The notes beneath the pieces are model-generated. The model was not told where the DNA came from. It saw nothing but the letters and a program-made list of their open reading frames with translations, and made no database searches. From NCBI GenBank assembly GCA_000328365.1, contig KB309137.1, positions 535,966-599,965 on the forward strand: 64,000 nucleotides of DNA, given 5' to 3'. This DNA comes from Capitella teleta (lineage: Eukaryota > Annelida > Polychaeta > Capitellidae). Made by a program: the position numbers and the translations under genes. Positions within the stretch are counted from its first letter, which is position 1, and every line of letters begins with the position of its first letter. Positions 1 to 17,400 of this stretch are shown here, one piece after another.

Positions 1-21
1 TGAATTGTGTTATTCTAGACC

Positions 22-260
22 ATGTCAATGTTGGATCTTGGTTTCAAAGATCTTGGAGTTTTCATTGATCAAACTTTGTCATTTTCAACTTACATCGAGT
101 CTACTATTTTAAAATGCAATAAAATGTGCGGCATAGTCAAAGGTACTGATGGTTGAAATGCACCTATCAATGTTAAATCTTCTCTTTTCATGTCCCTATG
201 CCGTAGCCATTTAGATTTCTACCTGTAGATGCAATGGCTTTTACCATACTTGATTTTACC
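22..260 (+). mobile_element. LINE reverse-transcriptase remnant (3' part of ORF2)
   Basis: Reading from 22 gives a non-LTR reverse-transcriptase tail: a DLGV(F)ID...LSF block, then a Cys-containing stretch, then a SLCRSHLDFY block, the usual order just after the catalytic fingers in CR1/Jockey/RTE-type LINEs. Two in-frame stops (after residue GTDG and after LDFYL) show it is decayed. The upstream part of the element lies outside the window. The clade cannot be fixed from 80 codons. Confidence 0.65.
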
Positions 261-968
261 TTAATTTCCTTTGCACATATTCTTTGTTGCCATTGGTTTT
301 TTTTTAAGCTGGCAGTTCTTATAGGTTTTCCTGTTCTGCCATGCTGTTGCATGCATTGTTTTTATTGTACATATCATTTTTGCATGCATAAAGCTTAATA
401 AATAAAAAAAAATTAAGTAAATTAAAAGCAGCACATCTTCCACAACTGACGCCCTCTCCAGGGAATTGCAGTTCTTCAGTCCCATCGTTGCCTCGCAGCG
501 GACTACAGAGTCTCAGGTTGTCCAAGGTCTTGTTATTGGTGATTGGAGTGATGAGAAAAGCACCCCACAAAGCAAAGCATAAACTCGTAAGGAAATCCCA
601 GTTAGAGTGAACCATATCCCAAGTCCTTCTATAAGCCTACTGAGAGGAAACCAAGGTTTGAAGAAATTAGCATCTCTTGTACCCGATTTCATTGAAGGTT
701 TTGATTTTACTCTTTCTGTTGATTCAAATTGTATTCATGTTTTAAAACCTCTGCAGGTTGTACCATCTGACTGGGGTCCATTTGCAAGCTGCCTTTGCCA
801 AGGTTGGGTGGTCCACTGCGTTATGCACTTATAAACTATGAGAGGTTATGATTGTATGAATGATATTTTTAATTAACAAATATAAATCAAAAAGTAATGT
901 CAAAAGTTGAAAAATCTTGGATTGTGGGGGGGAACTGTTTCTAACTCTCTTTGAAGTAAACAAACTGA
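261..968. other. unassigned AT-rich stretch
   Basis: No gene recognised. There is a G/C-richer patch at about 425-600 with short open frames on both strands, but neither gives a domain I know. A poly-A-rich run near 402-412 could be an old retrotransposon tail. It is most likely decayed repeat DNA next to the LINE remnant. Confidence 0.3.
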
Positions 969-981
969 GAAATATGCTTAT

Positions 982-1316
982 GTGAGTGATTGGGTGATTG
1001 GGGTTTTACGGCTCCACCCAACCCGTTCGGGTGATACGGGCGCCAGAACAGAAGGCCCGGGACCGGGGTTTCTCCCTACTCTTATCGATAAATCCCAAGG
1101 GTTCTTTATCCTGCATACCACCATAGACAGTAGTACACAGCGCCCGGCCTTGTTACGCAGTTGGGCAGCACTGCAGAGTCACCGAAGAATTACAATTGTA
1201 ATTCACAATCATAACGCCCGTGGCCTGATCGGGTCTCGAACCCGGGACCTCGACCCCCACGGTCGGCATAGGATTGTAGTCAGCGGTTTAACCCACTGCG
1301 CTATCCGGTGCCCCCG
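982..1316 (-). mobile_element. tRNA-derived SINE with perfect 13-bp target-site duplication
   Basis: Read on the minus strand, the element starts CGGGGGCACCGGATAGCGC and has a near-perfect polymerase III A box (TAGCGCAGTGGG, plus positions about 1292-1303) and B box (GGTTCGAGACC, 1232-1242), the spacing expected of a tRNA-like head. A non-tRNA body of about 200 bp follows, and the 3' end is a short CAATCAC-type simple repeat near 982-1000. The copy is flanked by identical GAAATATGCTTAT at 969-981 and 1317-1329, which proves retroposition. The perfect duplication and intact boxes suggest a fairly young insertion. The body holds an 18-bp perfect palindrome at 1186-1203. The long plus-strand open frame here is not a gene. 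Confidence 0.9.
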
Positions 1317-1379
1317 GAAATATGCTTATAGAATTTTTCTACTTTGAGCTATAGATCGAAAACAGGTCATTTTGACACA

Positions 1380-1524
1380 GGGATAAATTCGAGAATGAGA
1401 CGTTCGAGGTGCGGATGTTAATGCTAATAGTAAAGTATAGGAAATATCGTCGGGACTTTGGAAAAAAACTTCGACACAAAGCGACATTCAAGGGACGGAT
1501 GTTCGACACATTGAGGTTTTACTG
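1380..1524. mobile_element. probable pogo/Tigger-type MITE remnant
   Basis: The right edge reads ...TTGAGGTTTTACTG followed by TA at 1525-1526. This is the reverse complement of the CAGTAAAACCTCAA type of terminal repeat typical of pogo-group elements, with internal TTCGACAC motifs. The matching left terminus is not clear, so the left limit is approximate. It may be broken or may lie on the far side of the SINE insertion. Confidence 0.4.
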
Positions 1525-1620
1525 TATTTTTTTGCTGTTCTTTTTCTTTTTACCACCAACTTATTACATAACGCCTCAAATTTTGAATCACACTATTTCG
1601 ACATCTGTGCATCTGTAAAC

Positions 1621-2451
1621 GACGTCCAAATGTGAGCTCATAAATATTCATGAGCTCATCGTGTCGTCACGGGTGGTACTTAAACTCATTCTCTCATAGC
1701 AATAGCATAGGTTTTTGCATGCTGAGAGAACTGCATGACAGCAGTCCACTCCATGTGAGTGGGGATGAACACGGATATAGTGAGGCCGATCTTCTGGTAT
1801 CTAACCATACAGATTTGAACCTGGTGTCAGCAATAACAAAAGAGAGAGAACTCAGAGAGGACACAGTGTTGGCAATCAGAGCTGCCACGGAGAAGCGAGT
1901 CAGGGCGAGGCATGCAGCATCGACAGCAACGATATAGTCAAATAGGCAGGAAGTCAGCCCACGCTGCAATGATACACAAACAGACGATCCTACATCGCGG
2001 CCCGAACGCCATCCAAGAACTGTTTCCTGCAGCCCCACCTGACCCTTTCTTCCACCTCCAAAGAGTATCCATTTTGCTCCATCCTCACCAATTGCAAATT
2101 CCAAGAAGTGCAAGAGACTTGAAAATTTATGATAAATTCATTACCCCCTTTCAGACATTCAATTCCCTCCCCATCTCTGTATTCCCAACCAACAAGTCCT
2201 TGCAGACATTCAAGCGTGATGTATTGATTTTTTTTTTTTTCAAAGCGGAAAACGGAAACAAAAAAGCAAAAAAAGCTGAGAAAGAGGTGAACTTCCGTGA
2301 CTTGAACAATCGACCACACATTGATATAAAAATTGGCAAAAATACTCAATTATAATTTTTTTTTAATCTGTTCTCATTGTTGAATTGAGTGAGAATCAGT
2401 AGATTAAAATACCTTGTGAAAGTTATTGACCCTTTAACTCAAGATGATAAT
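1621..2451. other. unassigned stretch with a 26-bp near-palindrome
   Basis: A near-perfect palindrome of TGAGCTCAT/ATGAGCTCA arms lies at about 1632-1657. Open frames up to about 140 codons exist on both strands between 1650 and 2360. The end of the plus frame near 2080-2230 (residues NSLP...SLQTFKRDV) resembles the last residues of LINE ORF2 proteins, but I cannot trace it further. No host gene is recognised. Confidence 0.3.
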
Positions 2452-2459
2452 GATTTATC

Positions 2460-3250
2460 CAGGGATGCATGGAATTGAAAATTTGCCAGGTTTGTTCTGG
2501 CCGGAACCTGACCGAAACCTGACTGGAACTTGACTGGAACCTGACCAGAACCTGACCAAAACCAGACTGGAACCTAAAACGAGAATCTCATACGAGAAAA
2601 ATGCTTGTACGGTAGTACAAATGCCTGTCATCAAATTCATAATATGTTAGCTAATAACTCAATTGAATGAAGCAGCAACCATGGATATGTTTCATGCATC
2701 TTTTATTAAGTATTTAAATTATTGTTGATTTTATTTTGATATTTTGTTCATATTGATTCCAAGAAAAAAAACAATATTTCCACATTAGTGGGGGTAAGGG
2801 CCGTAAGGGAGGATCTTTTGTTATTCACCATACTGCCAGCAACGGAGAAGTTCACTTGCTGTCGACGCTGCTGGGTGGAGGGCACTGGTAGCGGCGTGCT
2901 TGCGCAGCTAGCCCTGGGATTCTGTTAGCATTGGTGCCCCACCACAGATCATGAAGGTCGCTGCTCCTGTCTGAGTGGGGCTCTTGGAGAAATACTCTCA
3001 GCTCTGGCAATGGAGCATGTGGAGCCTTCATCAGAAGTACATTCATTGAAGGAATCAAATGCCTCTCACAGGCTGGTTGTGGCCTCCGAGCAGGCACGTT
3101 TAGCAGGCGGCGGAGCTTCCTCTGATGGGGTGGGTTGCGTCATGCCGTGGGACTCAAAGAACTAAAGAACTGATGGATCGAAACGTCCTAGCCGGGCCTT
3201 ATATCCCCTCGCGGCATGGTTAACCCTACTGGAGATTTCGTGCATCCCTA
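2460..3250 (-). mobile_element. internally deleted hAT DNA transposon with 8-bp TSD
   Basis: The ends are CAGGGATGCATGG at 2460 and, inverted, TAGGGATGCACGAAA ending at 3250, a classical hAT terminus. The flanking 8-mers GATTTATC (2452-2459) and GATTTATA (3251-3258) match at 7 of 8 positions. On the minus strand, about 3050-2740 encodes the hAT C-terminal dimerisation region: LWW.TN, then IPGLAAQARRYQCPPPSSV, then FSVAG...NKRSSL, then NVEILFFL. A stop replaces the residue just before NFSVAG, and the BED finger and catalytic core are absent, so the copy is dead and shortened to 791 bp. A minisatellite has grown near its left end. Confidence 0.85.
2500..2574. repeat. 11-bp minisatellite (GGAACCTGACC-type unit)
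   Basis: About seven imperfect head-to-tail copies of an 11-bp unit (CTGACCGGAAC with C/T and G/A variation) lie inside the left part of the hAT element. The array was probably amplified after or within that transposon. Confidence 0.85.
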
Positions 3251-3258
3251 GATTTATA

Positions 3259-9386
<6,128 letters not shown>

Positions 9387-10501
9387 GCGAACCCCCTCCC
9401 TTCCCTGCTACGTGTATCTTGTGTGTGTGCGTGTTCAGTATCTCCTCTGTGTTGTGCTTTTCATGCTCTTCACACAGTGTCTTAGTTTTTGTAAATACAT
9501 GAATGTTGTGTGCTTGAATACTCAATGCTACTGCATCCTCTCTACAATAATCAAATGGTAAAAAAGGTTTTTCTTATGAATTGATTTCGGAGGTTTATTT
9601 TCAGTTTATTAATTTATTTTGAAGGTTTATTTTCGGTCACCATTGTGTTTAAGAATGTTTCTATGCAGTTTTGAAATAAGAGTATAATAATTATTATCTG
9701 CTTCATGTGCAGCCTAGATATGTTCTGATTTCAGCTCCTGTATCGGAGATACTTCTCGTATATTTTGGGTATTTTTTAAACTTTTAATATCGGACTTTAT
9801 GCACTGCAAAGATTTTAAATTTAATCAGGAATGTTGATGATTTTCATAACTGAATATATTCTGCACAAGAATTCTGTGAATTTCTGTTAGTGTAAATAAT
9901 CTTTAATTCCTTATTGAGGCAGCATTCAATTTTCAGTCATATTCGCCAGTCTATAATTATTCTTTGACTTCTATTAGCTGTCCCTGAGGGACTTATCCAA
10001 AATATTCCTCACTTCTGGATTTGTTTTCTCCCAGCAATGGGAGCCATTTGCTACAAACAAGTATTACTGTCTATTCCTCATGCTTATTGCATTGTAAGTT
10101 TACATGGCGCACACCCTTGTACTCTGCTGCTGCTTTTGGGCTGGCTGCCATATGAATTTTCTTCACTGAGGTATCTCGGTACTCCAGGCCCGGTGTCGGT
10201 ACCCCTTTTGAGATTTGATCGACCATTGTTGATCATTTCCCAGTGAAGTTCCTTTTTATGATTGATTTTATCATGATTAAATGTACTTCATGTTCATTGG
10301 CTGCCTTTCTGTATATTGCAGCAATAAACTCCTTTGTGTACTCTCCATCTTTCCTTCTTTTCCAATTTTAGTTCTTTGTTGAAACATGAAAGAAACGCAC
10401 TAAGCTTGAACTCAACGTAAATCTATAGCGAGGAAGCATTGTGTGAAATGTTTAATTCTGCAGGGAATTCTATATTAGTGATGATACATAATTCAGTGCA
10501 T
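9387..10501. other. convergent 3' flanks of SMAD4 and ZWILCH
   Basis: Holds the SMAD4 3' UTR. A canonical AATAAA lies at about 10322-10327, preceded by a TTTCTGTATATTGCAGC context, and is the best plausible poly(A) signal; AATAAT-type variants occur from about 9545. No other gene is seen. Confidence 0.45.
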
Positions 10502-13500
10502 TCACAGCATACATGGATTAATGGTTGTCATGAAGTAGGAGTCAATTTCATCAGCACCTGAAATGAATAAAATATGAAGTAAAATTTTTAATGAACACAG
10601 TACGCATACCAGGGTATGGATTCGCAGAGAGGTGAGGCAGGGGGTTGTGGGGAGTGAGAAGGCAGGAAGAGACGGTTGAGTCATCACACGTGCAGTCCAT
10701 GCGCCACTTCAACATTGGGTGACTGAAAACAATTCAATTAGTTTGAGATGAGATGAATATTCATGAGCACCTTTCAAAATAGTGAGCCACTTCGCTAGTT
10801 TTGATCAAGAAACTGAAAACATGGCTGGCGTCCAGGCTGTTGGCCTCAAAATGATGCAGCATTTGTCTGGAGCAGAGCAATCAGATTAGATTTTGTTTTT
10901 CTGGAGACAGAATTTCCTGCCTTGTAGCAGATGCGAGAGTGGCGGTTGGCAAGCTCAGGTATTCCTCCATCATGAGTACCACCTCAAGACATTGGTGCAA
11001 TTTTTCCAGTTGAGTGAGTCGCTTTCTGAATGAGGATTGATGATCTCCTTCATAACTGGTGAATTTCTTGAAGTGGCTAGCACAACAAAACTCCTTCCCT
11101 GATGCAGCAGACATTAAGATTATGCACACAGTCCACATAAATAATCACACACTAACCAATTAGAATTGAGCCATAATCCCGAGCTAATTTCTCCAGTCCA
11201 ATCTCAATGAGCAATCTGAGTGGTGCAGAGCCTTCAAGATCAGGCACAACCATTTGTTGATGGTATGAGTCACGAACCATTTGAGACAAGCTGCTCTTAG
11301 CAGTACTGTGAACCTATAAATTAAATCGTATTATAACCCAGATATATCAGTGAGGTCCGGTTACCATGGGAATCAGAGTGTTGGTTTGAAGTCGAGAAAG
11401 CACAAAATGAAACCCAGATTTGAGTTCTTTGTACGAAGTGCTGCCTGTATAAATCAATATGCGATGATGTCAAAGAGAAAAATGAAGGAGCCCTTACCTT
11501 TGAGGATGTTCCAGACGTGCTCTGTGAAGTCAAGATCTTTGCGCTGTTCAATCAGGAGCAATGCCAGAGGAGAGGAATTTGAGGGAATTTTTTTCTCGTT
11601 CACGGTTGGCTTTGAATCCTTTTCAATATCTTTTGAACAAATATGTAAAACAGGAGGAAAATGAGACCCAAAGGAGCTGACCTTGACAAAGGCTTTTCAG
11701 AGAGCAGACACTGTTTTCTGAACGCTTGCTGCCGGGCCAACTGACTTTGCCTTCAACAAGACCAGAAACAAACACCTGAGAAAGAATGAAACTCCAGTTA
11801 CAATATGACTAATAACATAGCACCAATACCCCTCAATAAGCATTGTGTTTAAATGTGAGAACAATAGTCACATTGCCTACCTTCAAAGACTTCAGCTCCT
11901 GATATAATGAAAGGGCAGCACTTCTGGCATCACCAACAGAAGGTCGAACATTCTGAATTGAACTTTAAAATCAGATGAGTGGGTAGCTGGGAAGACTCAC
12001 TAGATTAGTCCTGGCATAGCTAGCGGGCACCTGCCCAAGAGCAGAAACCTTGTCCCAGTGCACAGATATCTCTAGTTTCTGCAGTGTTGCATTACCAGCA
12101 GAAACATTGCCAAGAACATCATACAGGGCGCAACATTCAACTTTTCCATTCTGAAATCAGCGATTTTTTATTTTTCAGAACTCCGGAGTATTCTCCTCTT
12201 TTCTCACCATAGACGGACAAACATTCTGCAGTTGATTGAATTTACTCCTGTCAACAGGACCTGTGAACAACCATTAAGCGTGAATGTCCTTCAATTTTCA
12301 AATATGCCTCACCCTTCACAGTGATGCCATTCAATAAAGTCATCACACGACCATCGTGTGAAACCATCTGAGACGACAAGGCGACTTCATCTTGATGAGC
12401 GTCACACAAAACCCACAAAGGAGGCAGCTTCAGCTTGCCACCACACAGCATGTTGTACTTCCCCAAGAAACGCCTGCACAAAAAACAATCATAATAGCCC
12501 TTCAACGTATACTATATAGCACTTATAGTTTATTTTTATGACAATTACAACTTTTTTACAAGACCTGTGAACAAGGTGAATTTCTGGTCTCTACTTTTTA
12601 ATCTGAAATTTATGCATTTAATCCAGCAAGGGTTTCCCAACCAGCCCTCACGAGTGACTCATAGCTAAAGAGAGCCACCAAGAAATCTCACCTGGCCAGG
12701 CGCACTGGCACGCCATGCAGTGATGACGACTCTTGTGGGAAATCACCATCTGTTGCGTCACTGCTGTTGGATCCAAATGTACGAAGTTTCAGCGGAGATC
12801 CATCAACACTCATATCTTGTTGGTGCAGAGGAGAGTGTAGGTCAGGAGAAACCTATTGCAAATTTAACATAATCAGAGTTGAATAAATAGTCTACATTGT
12901 TCCAGCAACGATTTGTTGCACAGAAGTGAATCTCACCTCTTCATTTGATTTGATGAGAATCACAGGAAGATTCTGTTGTGAGCAGTGAATGACATTGGCA
13001 AGTGGATGGCAATCAGTGACTAATTCCACAATACATGTCTGCGGAGGCCAAATGCAATCAAATTAATCGATTATGAAATTCCCCAGCATGAAAGTTCACC
13101 TGAAGAGCTTTATCCAGAGCAGCATCTCTAGAAGACTCAGATATACTTCTGTTGAAGAAATATATTTCTGAGTGGATAATTATTTATTTCACATATAGAA
13201 TTAGTTCAGAATACAAGTGTGCACATGGAATAAATTTAAGACAAACATATTATGAAAATGACAAATAAGCACTGATCGCCAGTACGACAACAAACTGTGC
13301 CTGGATGAGGTGTCAAAAGACTTCACCTCTAGGAATTCATTGATCAGGGATTGAAGGATGTTTATGTACCCAGCAATTAATATGAAAATTGGTAAAATTA
13401 CAAGAACTGAAAAAAGGACACAAGTTCAATTCTGCTAAAATAGTACTAAAATATACAGTATCAATTAGTTGGCATAGAGCAGTGCCATTATCTTCACTAT

Positions 13501-14064
13501 ATTATTAAACTACATACTATAATACTTTCATGAGTAGGCCCATAGGCCCAGGGTGAGGCTTTCCGCTTTGAGTACCGTACATGTATTGACTATTATTATT
13601 AATGAGGCCTGAGTTAAATGAGTAGTCTGTAGTGTCAATTATAATAATATAAGTATTAATATACAGTTAGCCATTAGCAGGATTAGTCCAATGCCTTATA
13701 CGATAATGATGCATTACTTGAGAAATTGATCTGACATATGTCCCTATTGTTGTTTCCCCAGTGTTGAGTCAGTCATTCGCTCATTGAATCACCGTTATTC
13801 ACTCATTGAGTGTAGCAAACAGGTCATGATTGTTTCACAGGACAACTACAGAGTAGAACTCATTAACTGACGGGGACACTGAAAGTGTCATCCTTGTAAG
13901 TTGTTCATTGTAAGACTTAGATTGAAGAGATAAGGATATCATGATGATGACCGACTAGTGATAGAACTCAGTGAGTCCGTCAGTCACTCAGTGGGCTGAG
14001 TCAGTGAGTGAACCAGTCACCTTTTCAACGATCCGAAAACGCCATTCAAGACCTTCGAATCCAT
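10502..14064 (-). CDS. ZWILCH: ZWILCH, RZZ kinetochore complex subunit
   Basis: Zwilch pairs with ROD and ZW10 in the RZZ complex, which loads Mad1-Mad2 and dynein on unattached kinetochores. About 13 short exons were joined by eye. The first (14021-14064, residues MDSKVLNGVFGSLK) splices in phase to 13100-13148 (SISESSRDAALDKALQ) and on to the C-terminus at 10502. Diagnostic blocks match human ZWILCH: LPPLWVLCDAHQDE, then a DLDFTEHVWNIL...SYKEL block, HSTAKSSLSQMVRDSYHQQM and LLIEIGLEKLARDYGSILIG. The last part (SFLIKTSEVAHYFERHPMLKWRMDC) keeps the KWR motif. Length is near 500 residues against 591 in human, mostly because the N-terminus is shorter. Intron 1 is about 870 bases; the others are mostly 50-170. 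The gene is head to head with RPL4. The terminal exon assignments are the least certain part. Confidence 0.88.
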
Positions 14065-14492
14065 ACTATCAGTTGTTGTCTAAATTCCGAGTTGACAGGT
14101 CAGTAAATTTAAAATTTATGAAGGTTGGTTGAATAAGTGTATTGTTTAGATGTCATGAAGTGTGTGATGAACAGATAAACATTCGGTTTCGAAATAGCCC
14201 GCTGCAGTGACAGCCGCATCACGCAGGAAGTCGGATTTCTTAACACTAATAAAATATAGCTCCAGTAGTGACATCTGTTTTAATTTAATAAAGTATAAAA
14301 ATGTTGCATGATGTGTTAATTATTTACATCACACGTATTACTCAAACGCGACCACAATGCATATATTGCATATTTTATAGCTTCTATTAATCATTACTTT
14401 ATCAGGGTCCCCGTGTATCATTGCGCTCAGAACTACTTCCTTTTCCAACCAATATCTTTTTCAGAAACACGTGTCGGAGAGACATCGTCAAA
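14065..14492. promoter_or_regulatory. divergent ZWILCH/RPL4 promoter region with a TOP-like start
   Basis: Only 428 bases separate the two start codons, so the genes must share regulatory DNA. Just before the RPL4 ATG the sequence ACTACTTCCTTTTCC (about 14430-14444) is a C followed by pyrimidines, as in the 5' TOP starts of ribosomal-protein mRNAs, so RPL4 transcription likely begins near 14433. No TATA box is clear on either side. Confidence 0.55.
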
Positions 14493-17400
14493 ATGGTAAG
14501 CTTTTCTTCCTGTTTACTACACTCAGAGTCTAACTATTTTAATATAAGCATACATAGTATGTATTGTGGATTGTTACTAATTATAATTTGGGGATTTAAT
14601 CTCATTTTGACCGAAATTCTGGATGTTCGATGCCGGTTCGCTCCGGAGCCCTGATCAATATGGCGTCGCTCGATGTGCCAACGTGTTTTCTCAAGTTCCA
14701 TAAATTCGGTACCGCGTGCTAGTAATGCCAGTCAGTGTGGTGAGGGGTTGCCAAAATTTATACCATCTTTCAGGGGCCTTTTAACTTGCAATCGAATAGA
14801 AGCGCTACTTCTGTAATGATTATAATGGAATTTGGAATCAGGGAGTGAGCATTCCAATGACTAAATAATAAGTAAATGAGTGAACGGCAGCGGAGTAAAA
14901 ATGATGAAGTTTTGGTCCGTGTTTCAGATTTTCAGGACGAAACAAATCAACCATTTCTGATTTCTCCTTCTGTCATTCTGTCACTTCAGCCACGTTAACG
15001 ACAAAACACATCTCCTGTACGAGATTTCCGCTCACTATCCGATTCACCAAGTCTGTACTTCTGTTGTATCATCCGTCTTTAGTTTTATCATTTCATTTAG
15101 GGGGCTTGCCTAGCCAGTTTAAGTTTTGTATACAATAAATAGTAGGTTGTAGACAGTTGAGGGCAGGTATAATAGCATTGTGTAACTGGTCAAGACAGTG
15201 AATGTTCAGAACTGAGAACAGTAGCACAGATTCTCGGGCGAGGTCTGTATACCTCGCCCGACGGTAAACCGCTTCTTTTTGCGTCTACTGGCAGCGAGGC
15301 TCCACACTCAGCCGATTGCATGATAAATATAGACATATTATCCGACAAATCCTTGTGTTANNNNNNNNNNNNNNNNNNNNNNNNNNNNNNNNNNNNNNNN
15401 NNNNNNNNNNTCATGTCGAACTTACATAATTAAAACCCGCAACAAAATATCACTTCCTGAAGAAGTAAACAAATGCCATTTTGCGAGTGACGTCACTCAG
15501 CACATGCGCACTGCATTGTAAACAAGCGCACATGCTTCACTTTCCCGCTCAAACTTCTCTCACGACTTTTGAATGAAAATGAATAAAATTGTTCATATAC
15601 TGATTGGTGATGCACAAAATATTGCGTATTAATAATTAATACGTATTCCTTTGTGAAGACTCGGTATAAATTACGTGCGCAACTGCAAGGGAAGATAGGC
15701 CGCATGTTGAACTGCTTCGCACGAGAAAATTGTATGAGCATGCGTGTATGTTTACTTCGCACTACGCACTACGCAGGCGCAGTGCTCTGGTTTATTTATA
15801 ACACGTGGGGAGCAGGTCATGTGACACAACAATCGGAAAGCGGAGAGAAACCTGTAAAGTCACTTTTTTTCGTTGCGGATCCAGTTTAAGTAGGTTTATG
15901 TTACTGGTTTCGAACAAAATTTAGTACCAGCGTCTACCTGGTATGGCTCTGCAGACGCTGGTGCCTTCATAAATATAATTACAAGCGTGGAATTCCAGAA
16001 ATCGTGGTTCGCGAACTGGAGTTTAATGCGTTTACCGTACAGCGAGACCCATTGGGCTCGCTGTAGTATGTCAGCTATGAGAACAGATACAAGAAGTTTA
16101 TGATGAAGTTTTGGTCCGTGTTTCAGATTTTCAGGACGAAACAACTCAACCATTTCTGAAAGCTCTTGTTAATTTTAACGAATGATAATCTCTAGTTGGA
16201 AGTCAGTTTCCCTGTGTTGTATATTTGTAATCAATGCCGTTCTTGTTTTCAGGCATCGAGGCCTCTGGTATCAGTACACAATGAGAAGGGTGAGAAGACC
16301 ACCGCTAACATCACTCTGCCTGCCGTCTTCAAGGCACAGATCAGACCTGACATCGTCAGTTTCGTCCACTTCGAGATGAAGAAGAATGGACGTCAGCCAT
16401 ACGCTGTGTCCGAGAAGGCAGGTCACCAGACCTCTGCTGAGTCATGGGGAACTGGTCGCGCTGTGGCCCGTATTCCACGTGTGCGTGGTGGCGGTACCCA
16501 CAGATCTGGCCAGGGTGCTTTTGGTAACATGTGTCGTGGTGGTCGCATGTTTGCCCCCACCAAGACATGGCGCCGCTGGCACCGTCGCATCAATATCAAC
16601 CAGAGGCGTTACGCTATGTGCTCTGCCATTGCTGCCACTGGCATCCCCGCTCTGGTCATGTCAAAGGGTAAGGAATACTGATTCACGTTGCAGGGTTGTG
16701 CTCACTTAGATTATCTTGACAGGTCATCAAATCAACGAAATTGCCGAGGTTCCCCTGGTTGTTGACGACAAAATTGAAGAGTGCAAGAAGGCAAAGGAGG
16801 CAGTGCTGTGCCTGCGCAAACTGAAGGCGTATGCTGATGTTGAGAAGGTCAAGGACTCCAGAAGGTTCCGCGCTGGCAGAGGCAAGATGAGGGGAAGGAG
16901 GAGGGTGCAGAAGCGTGGTCCCTTGGTCATCTACAACCAGGACAATGGTCTTGTCAAAGCTTTCCGCAATATCCCCGGCATCACCACTCTTCCCGTTGAC
17001 AAACTCAACCTCCTTAAAATCGCCCCTGGTGGACATGTGGGTCGTTTCTGCATCTGGACTGAGTCTGCATTCAAGAAGTTGGACGGTCTTTACGGCACAT
17101 GGAAGAAGAGGTCGTCTGAAAAGACAGGCTACAACCTGCCCATGTCCAAGATGACCAGCACTGACCTCAACAGACTGCTCAAGAGTGACGAGATCCAGAA
17201 TGCCATCCGTGCCCCAAAGTGAGTCCTTCGTTTATTTCTCAGCGCGCACTTTGGTGGAGTGATGAAGTTTTGGTCCGTGTTTCAGAACATAAGGACGATA
17301 CCCTGTAATCCAATTCTGACTTCCATTAGAGCTTCTTTGAATAGTTGAAACCTTGATGAATTCCTTCTTTATCTAATCACCTGTCTCCTTGCAGCAAGTC

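Noticed and set aside
1201-1303. A functional tRNA gene
   Set aside because: A and B boxes are good, but the unit is part of a 335-bp SINE with target duplications and no full cloverleaf was confirmed.
982-1347. 121-codon plus-strand open frame
   Set aside because: It lies over the antisense of the tRNA-derived SINE and has no protein signature.
2080-2235. End of a LINE ORF2 (NSLP...SLQTFKRDV)
   Set aside because: Only one short generic motif; no upstream reverse-transcriptase blocks in the same strand and frame.
15485-15498. GAGTGACGTCACTC as a CRE of RPL4
   Set aside because: It is a perfect CRE palindrome but lies inside the transposon in intron 1, a kilobase past the RPL4 start, so no role can be supported.
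14897-16163. U18 copies A and B being one copy seen on both sides of the N gap (assembly artefact)
   Set aside because: The flanks of the two copies are unrelated, and a transposon with matching 9-bp duplications lies between them.
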